Below, in pieces: positions 33,007-40,644 of a stretch of DNA of 64,000 bases. This stretch comes from Rhizobium sp. P38BS-XIX. Lineage in GTDB: Bacteria > Pseudomonadota > Alphaproteobacteria > Rhizobiales > Rhizobiaceae. Where the stretch lies: contig NZ_JABAIJ010000003.1 in assembly GCF_012641435.1 (NCBI RefSeq), positions 469,614 through 533,613 on the forward strand. The letters are read 5' to 3'. How positions within the stretch are numbered: the stretch's first letter is position 1; the number at the start of each line of letters is the position of its first letter. Below the pieces are notes generated by a model. That model ran no database searches. It saw only the letters and a list, made by a program, of their open reading frames with translations, and was not told the origin of the DNA. The translations under genes were made by a program, and so were the position numbers.

Positions 33007-35343
33007 TTACGGCAACGTGTAGCCGATCACATAATCACCGGGTTTGGTGCCGATGGAGCCATGGCCGCCGGCAACCGTCACCACATACTGCTTGTTGTCG
33101 CTGGCGGTGTAGGTCATCGGCGTCGCCTGGCCCCCGGCGGGCAGACGTGCCTGCCAAAGCTGCTTGCCCGTCGTCACGTCATAGGCGCGTAGATAATCGT
33201 CCACGGCGGCAGCCAGGAACGCAACCCCGCCTTTGGTGACGATCGGACCGCCGATACCGGGGACGCCGACTTTGAAGGGCAATGGCAGCGGCGTCATGTC
33301 GTAGACAGTGCCGTTTTTGTGCTTGTAGGCGATCTTTCCGGTCTTGAGGTCTACGCCGGTGACGTAACCCCACGGCGGCGCCTGGCAGGGAACGCCGAGC
33401 GGTCCGAGGAATGGCCCCATATAGACGCCGTACGGCGAGCCTTCGTTGCGGTTCAGGCCTTGCTCGCTCCCTTTGTCGCCCTCACCCTTTGGCGGGATTT
33501 CGGCGCGAGGTACGAGCCGTGAGGTAAACGCAAGATAGGTCGGCATTCCGAACATGATTTGGCGTTCGGGATCGACGGCAACGCTGCCCCAATTGAATGT
33601 GCCGAAATTACCGGGATAGATGATGGAGCCACGCAGCGATGGGGGTGTATAGCGGCCTTCATATTGATGAAGATGGAAAGAGATGCGGCACGCGAGCTGA
33701 TCGAACAGCGAAACGCCCCACATGTCCTTTTCCTGCAATGGCGGCGGCGAGAACGTCAGATCCGATATGGGCTGCGTCGGAGATGCATGATCCTCCGGAA
33801 TGGTGCCTCCCGGTGCCGGAATTTCCTTGAAGGGAATGATCGGAGCGCCGGTACGGCGATCGAGAACGTAAACGTCGCCTTGCTTGGTCGAGGCGACCAG
33901 GGCGGGTACGACGCTTCCGTCTGCTTTGGTGAGATCGAAGAGCACGGGCTGAGCCGGAACATCCATATCCCAGAGATCGTGATGGACGAACTGCTGGACC
34001 CATTTCAGCTGGCCGGTGTTGATATCCAGCGCCACAACGGAGGCGGAAAACCGCTCGACATTGGCATCGCGCCCCATTCCAAGCTGATCGGGTGTCTGGT
34101 TACCGAGAGGAACGTAGACCATCCCCAAAGTTTGGTCGGCGCTGGAGACGGACCAGCTGTTCGGCGAATTGGTGGTGTAGGTCTGGCCAACGGGTATGGG
34201 CGCGGTTTGGTCGGGATTGCCGGAATCCCAGTTCCAGAGCAGCGCTCCTGTTCGCGCATCGAAAGCGCGGATCACGCCGGATTGTTCCTGGGTCGAATAA
34301 TTGTCGTTCACGGCTCCGCCGATAATGATCTTGTCGGCGACGATGACGGGTGGTGATGTGGAGTAATAATAGCCGGCGGGATTGTATTTCATCCCCGTTT
34401 CGAGGTGCAGGGTGCCCTGGTCGGCAAAGGTTGGGCAGACCTTGCCGCTGCCTGCATCAAGCGCGATCAGGCGCGCATCCGATGTCGGCAGGTAGACGCG
34501 GTCGGCGCATGGAGCTCCTGCCGCAGCGGCGTTGTCGTGGTAATAGGACACGCCGCGGCAGGTCTGATGCTGGCGGTTGGGGTTCATGCCGGCGTTGGCG
34601 TCGTAACGCCATTTTTCCTTGCCGTCTTTCGCGCCGATAGCAATCGCCAGACTATGCGGTGTGCAGAGAAATAGCGTGTCGCCTACCTTCAGCGGCGTGA
34701 CCTGATAGGTGGTTTCGCCGATATCGTCCGGACGCTTGACGTCACCGGTCTGATAGCGCCAGACCTCTTTGAGATTGCCGACATTTTGCGGGTTGATCTG
34801 ATCGAGGGGCGAATAGCGCTGGCCGTAGGAGGTTCGGCCGTATTGGTGCCATTCGCCCTCTGGAACGTTGCCGCCCATCGGCGCATTGGCTATCGCCGTG
34901 GTCGGCAGGTCGCCCGCGAGATCGTGAGGGTCGGTCGTCATCGAATAGACGGCCGCCAAAACTCCGATGAGGACTGCGAGGCCGAGGGGCCAGGGATTGG
35001 CGCCATAGTGAACACCGTCCAGGCTGCGAAAGCCGAGCGGCCGTCTGATCCATGGCGTCAGCAGCCAGAGCCCGATAATGATAATCAGCCCGCCACGCGG
35101 CCCGAGCTGCCACCAGTCGAAGCCCACCTCCCATATCGCCCAAGCGAGAGCAGCCAGCACAAACAGCGCGTAAAGCCATAAGGCGGCAGGCTTGCGCATG
35201 ACGAGAAGGATTGCAGTTAACAGGAAGGCGAGGCCGGCAAGCACATAGAACGGACTTCCGCCAAGCCAAACAAGCCAGGCTCCGCCGCCGCCCAACGCCA
35301 AGCCGATCAGCGCCAGAATGATTGAGGTGATGACGATGGCCAT
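33007..35343 (-). CDS. gcd: membrane-bound PQQ-dependent glucose dehydrogenase
   Basis: 778 residues from the ATG at 35343 (GGAGCAG 5 bases upstream). Five membrane segments occupy about residues 1-135, followed by the periplasmic eight-bladed propeller with PQQ-dehydrogenase motifs (EGEWHQYGRTSYGQRYSPLD, VQQFVHHDLWDMDVPAQPVL, tryptophan-docking repeats such as GKQLWQARLPAGGQATP). It oxidises aldoses such as glucose to the lactone in the periplasm and passes electrons to ubiquinone; the acid can solubilise phosphate. PQQ synthesis genes are not in this window. It is a single-gene unit. Confidence 0.93.
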   Translation of the reverse strand: MAIVITSIILALIGLALGGGGAWLVWLGGSPFYVLAGLAFLLTAILLVMRKPAALWLYALFVLAALAWAIWEVGFDWWQLGPRGGLIIIIGLWLLTPWIRRPLGFRSLDGVHYGANPWPLGLAVLIGVLAAVYSMTTDPHDLAGDLPTTAIANAPMGGNVPEGEWHQYGRTSYGQRYSPLDQINPQNVGNLKEVWRYQTGDVKRPDDIGETTYQVTPLKVGDTLFLCTPHSLAIAIGAKDGKEKWRYDANAGMNPNRQHQTCRGVSYYHDNAAAAGAPCADRVYLPTSDARLIALDAGSGKVCPTFADQGTLHLETGMKYNPAGYYYSTSPPVIVADKIIIGGAVNDNYSTQEQSGVIRAFDARTGALLWNWDSGNPDQTAPIPVGQTYTTNSPNSWSVSSADQTLGMVYVPLGNQTPDQLGMGRDANVERFSASVVALDINTGQLKWVQQFVHHDLWDMDVPAQPVLFDLTKADGSVVPALVASTKQGDVYVLDRRTGAPIIPFKEIPAPGGTIPEDHASPTQPISDLTFSPPPLQEKDMWGVSLFDQLACRISFHLHQYEGRYTPPSLRGSIIYPGNFGTFNWGSVAVDPERQIMFGMPTYLAFTSRLVPRAEIPPKGEGDKGSEQGLNRNEGSPYGVYMGPFLGPLGVPCQAPPWGYVTGVDLKTGKIAYKHKNGTVYDMTPLPLPFKVGVPGIGGPIVTKGGVAFLAAAVDDYLRAYDVTTGKQLWQARLPAGGQATPMTYTASDNKQYVVTVAGGHGSIGTKPGDYVIGYTLP

Positions 35344-35700
35344 GATCTGCTCCAGTCTGGCCGTCGATCGGACGGCGGTTGATCGAAGGCATGCTGGCTT
35401 AGAACGCAATTCCCAAAGCGGCGTGGCGCCGCATCATGTCGGAGGCGAGGGGAGTGAGGATGGCAGCGAGCGGTAGACCGCATGCCGATGGCGATTTGGA
35501 TCGATACATCAAGCCCCCCAATCTTGTTGGAGATTGAACGCCAGGATTGAAACAATGTTCCAATCCGCTTGCTCGTTCAAGTTCGATGCGGCACTGACCG
35601 AATTGATTAACGGACGTAGTTAATTTTTTAACAATTGTCCGGATACTAATGGAACAAACCATGGAATCAAGGGTTTCCGTGCCAAGCCGGAGGACTAGAG
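35344..35700. promoter_or_regulatory. 357-bp divergent region between gcd and a small gene
   Basis: No gene supported. It should contain the gcd promoter (minus) and that of the small gene at 35701 (plus); the part at 35600-35650 is AT-rich. No clear operator was recognised. Confidence 0.4.
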
Positions 35701-35889
35701 ATGAATTTGAAGATCGTGACTGCGCAGTCGGAAGTCGAGACGGATGACACCGGAACCTATCCCGACGGCATGGTGGAACGCATGCTGATCGACTTTTCCG
35801 CAAGCCACGAACAGCAGCATCGTCGCTCGCATGAGCGCGATTACGGTGCGCACAAGACCATCAAGCCGATCCCGCTCGGTCTCGTTTAA
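35701..35889 (+). CDS. small hydrophilic protein, unknown function
   Basis: 62 residues with a strong GGAGG ribosome site 8 bases before the ATG. It is acidic in the first half, with His/Arg clusters in the second (EQQHRRSHERDYGAHK). No membrane segment or cysteine. It lies convergent with the esterase gene at 35921; the extended esterase reading frame would run antisense through it, which is one reason to think that frame is shifted. No family recognised. Confidence 0.6.
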   Translation: MNLKIVTAQSEVETDDTGTYPDGMVERMLIDFSASHEQQHRRSHERDYGAHKTIKPIPLGLV

Positions 35890-35920
35890 ACAGACGGGTT
35901 TCGAAAGAACAGGATGGCGC

Positions 35921-36633
35921 TCAGATGTAGAGCACGCGCCGGCCTTGTGGGCGCGGCCATCCCACACATGCAGGCGGTGATTGATTTGCTTGTCGGCTAG
36001 TAGCCGGCTCAGATAATGGTTGTTGTCTAAAAAGGGATCGGCGTCGCCGATCGTTAGGACGATCTCAAGCTGCCGCAGCTTTTCCAGCTGCCATTCGCAG
36101 GCGAGGCCCGGTAAAAAGTGCGTTGGCGTGTGAAAGTAAATCTCATCGTCGTAATAGCCGTCAAACAGGTCGCTGAACGCCTCGACCCGCATCGTCAGAT
36201 CGTACCGGCCTGAAAACGCGACCAACTTGCGAAAGAGGTGAGGGTGGCGAAACGCAAGGCTGGCGGCTTGAAACGCGCCCAGACTGCAGCCCTGAACTAT
36301 GGTGCATTCATGCCCGTTTTTCTGCGCCATCAGCGGCAGGACTTCATTCAGAATATATTCTTCGAACGCTCTATGACGGCGAATACGCTCTGATGGATGT
36401 CGACCCCATCCGTAGAATGTTTCGCCGGCAAGTCCTTCGATACAGTAGAGTTGCAGCTGGCCGGCATTCAGTTTTTCCGCAAGGCTACCGACGATCCCGA
36501 TCTGCTCGTATTGCCAGAAGCGGCCGTCTCGCGTTGGAAACATCAAGACCTTGGCGCCGGCATGGCCGAACACCAGCAACTCCATTTCTCGCTCCAGCCG
36601 CGGGCTGTACCAACGCAAGTATTCGCGGTTCAT
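35921..36633 (-). pseudogene. esterase-family alpha/beta hydrolase with probable 3' frameshift
   Basis: The frame from MNREYLRWYSPRLEREMELL runs well through the nucleophile elbow GCSLGAF and the GDADPF acid region to the catalytic-His part WDGRAHKA near 35941, as in COG4947-type esterases. It then diverges into unrelated sequence to a stop at 35695, overlapping a small gene on the other strand. Another frame at the same point gives RRVLYI and a stop at 35921, which looks like the normal end of the family. A small deletion, about 10 bases missing, would explain this. The catalytic residues remain, so a functional protein with an odd tail is possible. It overlaps the upstream acetylxylan-esterase-like gene by 4 bases. 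Confidence 0.6.
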
Positions 36634-37589
36634 GATGCCTTGAAGAATTGCCCTACCTTGTCACGCAGAATTGCATTCTGCTGATCCATCCCATCGTATT
36701 CGAAATGACCGGCGTCGAGGATGAAGGTTTCATTAAATTTCTGCGTCGCATTTGCGACGGCAAACTGGCAAGGAGGAGCGACGGCGGGATCGAACAAGGC
36801 CGGTGCGATCAGCATCGGCACGTCGATACGGCTTGCGGCGATCGCGGCGTCGAAAAAGCGCAGGGTTTCGAGGACGCTGCCGTGCGTCTCCTGATACATC
36901 TGCACGGATTGAGCGCTGCCGACGGTCGGCAACGTGAGCCATCGCTGACGGTCTCCGAAGGTCGGGACGACCAAATGGCCGCGATCGATGCGTGAATCGA
37001 AGGGGATAGCCAAAGCGCCGATGCCGCCGCCGAAGCTTATGCCGCTATAGCCAATCTGGCCGGCAACCCAGGGGTAGAGGGTTTCGAGCGCGGAAACACC
37101 AAGCCAAAGGTCCTCGACGCAACCGCCGATCACATAGCTGTCGCGATGCTCGATCCCACAAAGCACATGGCCGGGCGCATCCGGTGGTATTGCCGGGCAG
37201 GCGCTCAAAGAGAGCCCGCGAAAGCAAGGAAACAGAATTGCCGTTTCCTCGAGAGGCAAATCAAAATCCGGTTGATCTCGCCCGCCATAACCATGTCCCA
37301 CGACCAGACCTCTGCGGACCTGCCCCTCACGGGGAATGAGCAGCCAGCCGTTAATCTGCAGCGCATCCGTCGTGATGTAGCTGATGCCGAAAACATGCCA
37401 ATTGTCATGCCGCAATTTGCTGTGGCGAAGCCGCGGCTGCGGGTCGACAGCAATGGCGCGCTGGTAGCGCCCATGCCAGAAATCATCGAAACCCGCAGGC
37501 GCTTCCGGCACGGCAATGGCCTGCAACTCCTGCAGATGCATGCCATAGGTTGGATCGAAGGCGAAGGAATGAACGGTCGGTATACTCAT
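36630..37589 (-). CDS. acetylxylan esterase (AXE1) family hydrolase
   Basis: 319 residues. The AXE1/cephalosporin-C deacetylase pattern is clear: VGHGYGGRDQPDF, nucleophile GYSGISFGGGIG, and a C-terminal His in DAGHFEYDG. Members remove acetyl groups from xylan or related sugars. It is the first gene of a two-gene unit with the esterase downstream (ATGA overlap), so both may deacylate the same class of carbohydrate ester. There is no signal peptide, suggesting a cytoplasmic place of action. Confidence 0.88.
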   Translation of the reverse strand: MSIPTVHSFAFDPTYGMHLQELQAIAVPEAPAGFDDFWHGRYQRAIAVDPQPRLRHSKLRHDNWHVFGISYITTDALQINGWLLIPREGQVRRGLVVGHGYGGRDQPDFDLPLEETAILFPCFRGLSLSACPAIPPDAPGHVLCGIEHRDSYVIGGCVEDLWLGVSALETLYPWVAGQIGYSGISFGGGIGALAIPFDSRIDRGHLVVPTFGDRQRWLTLPTVGSAQSVQMYQETHGSVLETLRFFDAAIAASRIDVPMLIAPALFDPAVAPPCQFAVANATQKFNETFILDAGHFEYDGMDQQNAILRDKVGQFFKAS

Positions 37590-37668
37590 GGCAGCGTTGT
37601 TGCGTGAAAGTATCGACGACGCAAGACGAACCTTTGTGATCGCAGCGAGCCATTGACGCGACCTGTGG

Positions 37669-38214
37669 CTATCGCATCGGGTTGTCGATGCGATAAAGCA
37701 CGTGCGGCCTCAGCGCATTTCCCACCGGTACGGTCGTGTCGTCAAAATCGCCGTCCTCCACCCGACGCATCCCGATCTTTTCCATGGCGCACCGCGAGGG
37801 GACGTTGATGCTTGAAGTGTAACCGATCACACATTCGGCTTCCAAATTACGCCACGCGAACTCAAGCCAGCGGTGGCTGACTTCGGTGGCGTAGCCCTGC
37901 CGCCAATAGTCGCGCCCCAAAATCCAGCCGATCTCCAGGGGGAAATTACCGGGAACCTCCGGGCCTGGGCGTGATAGGCCGCCGCCGCCGATCAACGCGC
38001 CGTCGCTCTTCCGTTCGATCGCCAGAAAACCAAACGGCTCCCGCGCCAGTTGTTCGTTGATCTCATCGATCATTTCATCCGTTTCCATGGCTGTCAGCAC
38101 GCTCGGATAATAATATCTCCTCACTTGCTCATCGGTATTGATGACGGCAAAGGGCGCGCGGTCCCTATCTTGCCAGGGCCTCAAAACAAGTCGTGACGTC
38201 TCCAGAGTAAGCAT
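37669..38214 (-). CDS. GNAT-family N-acetyltransferase (RimJ-like)
   Basis: 181 residues from the ATG at 38214; the frame is open for another 50 codons upstream, but TLETSRLVLRPW is the conserved N-terminus of the family. The acetyl-CoA motif is GWILGRDYWRQGYATEV, and the C-terminal NVPSRCAMEKIGMR matches ribosomal-protein-type acetyltransferases. The substrate is unknown. A single gene, with the small periplasmic protein gene divergent. Confidence 0.88.
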   Translation of the reverse strand: MLTLETSRLVLRPWQDRDRAPFAVINTDEQVRRYYYPSVLTAMETDEMIDEINEQLAREPFGFLAIERKSDGALIGGGGLSRPGPEVPGNFPLEIGWILGRDYWRQGYATEVSHRWLEFAWRNLEAECVIGYTSSINVPSRCAMEKIGMRRVEDGDFDDTTVPVGNALRPHVLYRIDNPMR

Positions 38215-38401
38215 CGTCGTCTGATCTTCAATTCGTTCGAGGCCGCGGAAACCGACGTTTACGTGCGGTATCCAGTGCATCGGGTTATGTGCTGCAAACA
38301 GCGTGCGACACCGCCACACCCTATGAAAATATGACGCAAATAGGCCGGCATTCTGGCCACCCAAGGTCGCGTTTAAGCTTTGGTTAGGGTATACTGCGCC
38401 G

Positions 38402-38674
38402 ATGATAAGGATATCAACAGTCGCCGTTGGACTATTGCTTGCGGGCTCCGCATTTGCCGGTCAGGAGCAGATTGCCCATGTCCACGCTAAAATCCAGGAT
38501 TGCTCGGATGCGGCCGATGAGGTTCTGTCGAAAACCAAAGGATGGCTGCTTTCGGTGAGGCCGCGCGAGAATCGCTGCACGGTCACCGTGATTGTTCCTC
38601 ACGGAGAGGAACGACCCGAGAAGGTCGTCATTCGGATAGACTATACCGATACCAACCCACAAAATGGCCAATAG
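38402..38674 (+). CDS. small secreted protein, unknown function
   Basis: 90 residues. A Sec signal peptide (MIRISTVAVGLLLAGSAFAG) is followed by a mature part of about 70 residues with two Cys (QDCSDAADE and ENRCTV), which could form one disulfide. It ends in beta-rich sequence (VVIRIDYTD). Probably periplasmic; no known family recognised. Confidence 0.7.
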   Translation: MIRISTVAVGLLLAGSAFAGQEQIAHVHAKIQDCSDAADEVLSKTKGWLLSVRPRENRCTVTVIVPHGEERPEKVVIRIDYTDTNPQNGQ

Positions 38675-38703
38675 CCGCCAGCGGTAAAGGGACCGCAAGA
38701 AAA

Positions 38704-39009
38704 ATGGGCGAAGTTATTCAATTTAGGCCCGCTAAGCTGCATGCAAGGCACATGGATCCGGAGGGACGTATCGAAAGGGAGTTGCAGCTTCCTTTTGTGC
38801 AGGATGCCAAACATAGACCCCGGCCAAACGCGAACCTGGCCGATACCGACGCGACAGCCTCATCGTCCAAAATCAGAATTCCATTTAACGGTATTGCTAT
38901 CGTCGTGGGGTCCATCCTTGTTTACGCTCTGGTGATTTCCCACGTTGTCGGCCAGCCGCATTATTCCGTGCGCGCGCACTACGTGCCTTCCGCTTTTGTC
39001 GGAAACTAG
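38704..39009 (+). CDS. small single-span membrane protein, unknown function
   Basis: 101 residues from the ATG at 38704. A hydrophilic N-terminus (MGEVIQFRPAKLHARH), then one membrane segment at about residues 62-80 (GIAIVVGSILVYALVISHVV), and a short C-terminal tail. The MGEVIQFRP start is a pattern of conserved rhizobial hypothetical proteins. It starts 29 bases after the small secreted protein and may be in the same unit. Confidence 0.65.
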   Translation: MGEVIQFRPAKLHARHMDPEGRIERELQLPFVQDAKHRPRPNANLADTDATASSSKIRIPFNGIAIVVGSILVYALVISHVVGQPHYSVRAHYVPSAFVGN

Positions 39010-39058
39010 GCTCGGTTGAAGCATTTCGGCTGGTTTTGAACTGATAGGCGACCCAAAA

Positions 39059-39340
39059 ATGCAAGGCGTCACCAAAGCTCTGGTCGATAGGCTCTTTCAA
39101 GAGAAAGTATCTTGGCCGGAGCTGATAAAGCAAATTCGCACGATATCAGCTGTAGATTTATTGATGGCCGAAAGGATTGCCCTTTCACATGACGGCTGGC
39201 GGCGACTATGTGGCCATCGGATCAACCATGACGCCGAATGCCGAAAAATGGCCTTGTGGCACATTAAATACCATGGCCTAAATTCTCTGATCTCGTCAGT
39301 CGGTGATGAACTTGCCGTTATAGCGCCGAGGGTGTTCTAG
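39059..39340 (+). CDS. hypothetical protein, 93 residues
   Basis: The frame is open with mixed helix-like composition and no signal peptide, but the ribosome site is poor and its last 45 bases overlap the convergent Imm42-like gene. The codon use is less typical than its neighbours. It may be a laterally acquired or degenerate gene; not recognised. Confidence 0.4.
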   Translation: MQGVTKALVDRLFQEKVSWPELIKQIRTISAVDLLMAERIALSHDGWRRLCGHRINHDAECRKMALWHIKYHGLNSLISSVGDELAVIAPRVF

Positions 39341-39601
39341 ACATTCCTCGTAAACGAAGGCTCCATCTTCAGTCGCTACAACTTCATTGAGAAGTGGAAG
39401 CAGATGTGTTCCCCGCCGCTGCAACCTATTTTGGACTTCATAGAATGAGCATCCAAGCATTGTGGCGTCCGGTTGACTAAGTCCGAACGATCGTCCACCA
39501 ACATGGATGACAAACGAACCCAAAGCCAATTGTGAAGGGCTTTCAATCACGTCGGCAACCGTACTTTCAACTGCGAAAACGCGGTAGTCACCCACGATCA
39601 T
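39296..39601 (-). CDS. Imm42-like immunity protein
   Basis: 101 residues from the ATG at 39601, with GGGGAC 7 bases upstream; the frame reaches 39667 but with no better start. MIVGDYRVFAVES, FVIHVGGRSFG, DATMLGCSFYEV and the RRGTHLLP segment resemble the Imm42 family of immunity proteins from polymorphic-toxin systems. No toxin gene with conserved secretion domains is next to it, so it would be an orphan immunity gene. It lies 62 bases after the pilus tip gene and may be read through from that operon. Assignment by memory of the family pattern, so moderate. Confidence 0.55.
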   Translation of the reverse strand: MIVGDYRVFAVESTVADVIESPSQLALGSFVIHVGGRSFGLSQPDATMLGCSFYEVQNRLQRRGTHLLPLLNEVVATEDGAFVYEECLEHPRRYNGKFITD

Positions 39602-39663
39602 GCTGTGTCCCCATTTCGTTGCGTATCGGGTAAGACAATCAAGCACGCCAACCCTGGATCGTG

Positions 39664-40629
39664 TCAATATGTGAGCGTGACGACCACGGTATCCGTGTAC
39701 ACGCCCGGGGATGGTGTGGTTTGAGGTTTCACCTGTCCGTAGACCGTCAGCACTTGGGGTAATCCAGTGCCTGTCCCAGCCACCGTGCTACCAGGGGTAC
39801 TCGCATCTCCCCATGGCTGCAGGTGGTTTAGATCCTTGTATAGACCATAAGTGATGCTTTCGGTCCCTTTAAACATCTTTCGCGCTGTTGGCGCGGCGTT
39901 TGCCGTGCCGCCGCCTAGCGAGATCGTGTAGCTCGTATTCGGCGTGCAGGTTGCCGTGACTGACCCCGTCGCATTAGTGTTCGTGGTCAAAACGCCTCGT
40001 GTTCCAAAATCGATATTCTGAATGTTGATCAGGCAATTCGCCGCCACGCTTGCACTGACGCTGAAAGGGGCCGAGCCCGAGGTGCCTGACGGAGTGGCGC
40101 AGGTGGTGGCGCTGCTGTACCCATAAAGGAATGTAGTGTCTGAGGCCGCAAAACTCGACGTAAATGCTCCCGTTGCCGCTGTGGGTTGGAAGCCGAGAAC
40201 AGAGCCATACATGGTGAGACTGCCTGAGGCTCCGACGAGATTGCCGCCGCCAAGCAAAGCCATGGTCAAAGCATAGGCCGGTGCTCGGGATGGATAGGCC
40301 CATGTGTTCGATCCCCAGACAACGCTCATGCCGGAGTCGGAATAGAGTTGATAGTTCAATGGTTTGGTTCCGTTCAGCATCTGCCGCGCTGTTGCCGACG
40401 ATGCGCCGCCGGTGCCGGCGCCGATATTCGGGCAGATCAGCAGACGTTTGCCAAGATCCAGCAATCCCGCGGTACAGGTTACGCTTAACGTCGCGGTCGT
40501 ATTGACCGGGTTGTTGGACAAAGTGTCGACGGCATTAAAGTTCATGTTGGTCATGCTGAAACTGCACGACTGCGCAAAAGCAAGGGAGGGCAGCAGAAAG
40601 ACCAACAAAAAGGTAAATGAACGAAGCAT
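39664..40629 (-). CDS. two-domain spore-coat-U (SCPU) pilus tip protein
   Basis: 321 residues. Signal peptide to about residue 20 (FAQ), then two tandem SCPU domains (about 20-165 and 175-321); the second begins SASVAANCLINIQNIDFGTRG and ends VVTLTY, the typical C-terminal donor-strand partner. Like CsuE of the archaic chaperone-usher pili, a two-domain last subunit should act as tip adhesin. It is the last gene of the four-gene operon, 16 bases after the usher. Confidence 0.88.
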   Translation of the reverse strand: MLRSFTFLLVFLLPSLAFAQSCSFSMTNMNFNAVDTLSNNPVNTTATLSVTCTAGLLDLGKRLLICPNIGAGTGGASSATARQMLNGTKPLNYQLYSDSGMSVVWGSNTWAYPSRAPAYALTMALLGGGNLVGASGSLTMYGSVLGFQPTAATGAFTSSFAASDTTFLYGYSSATTCATPSGTSGSAPFSVSASVAANCLINIQNIDFGTRGVLTTNTNATGSVTATCTPNTSYTISLGGGTANAAPTARKMFKGTESITYGLYKDLNHLQPWGDASTPGSTVAGTGTGLPQVLTVYGQVKPQTTPSPGVYTDTVVVTLTY

Positions 40630-40644
40630 GTTTTCAGCTCCCTC

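Noticed and set aside
35695..35920. C-terminal extension of the esterase frame
   Set aside because: Unrelated to the family, antisense to a small gene with a good ribosome site; better explained by a frameshift near 35941.
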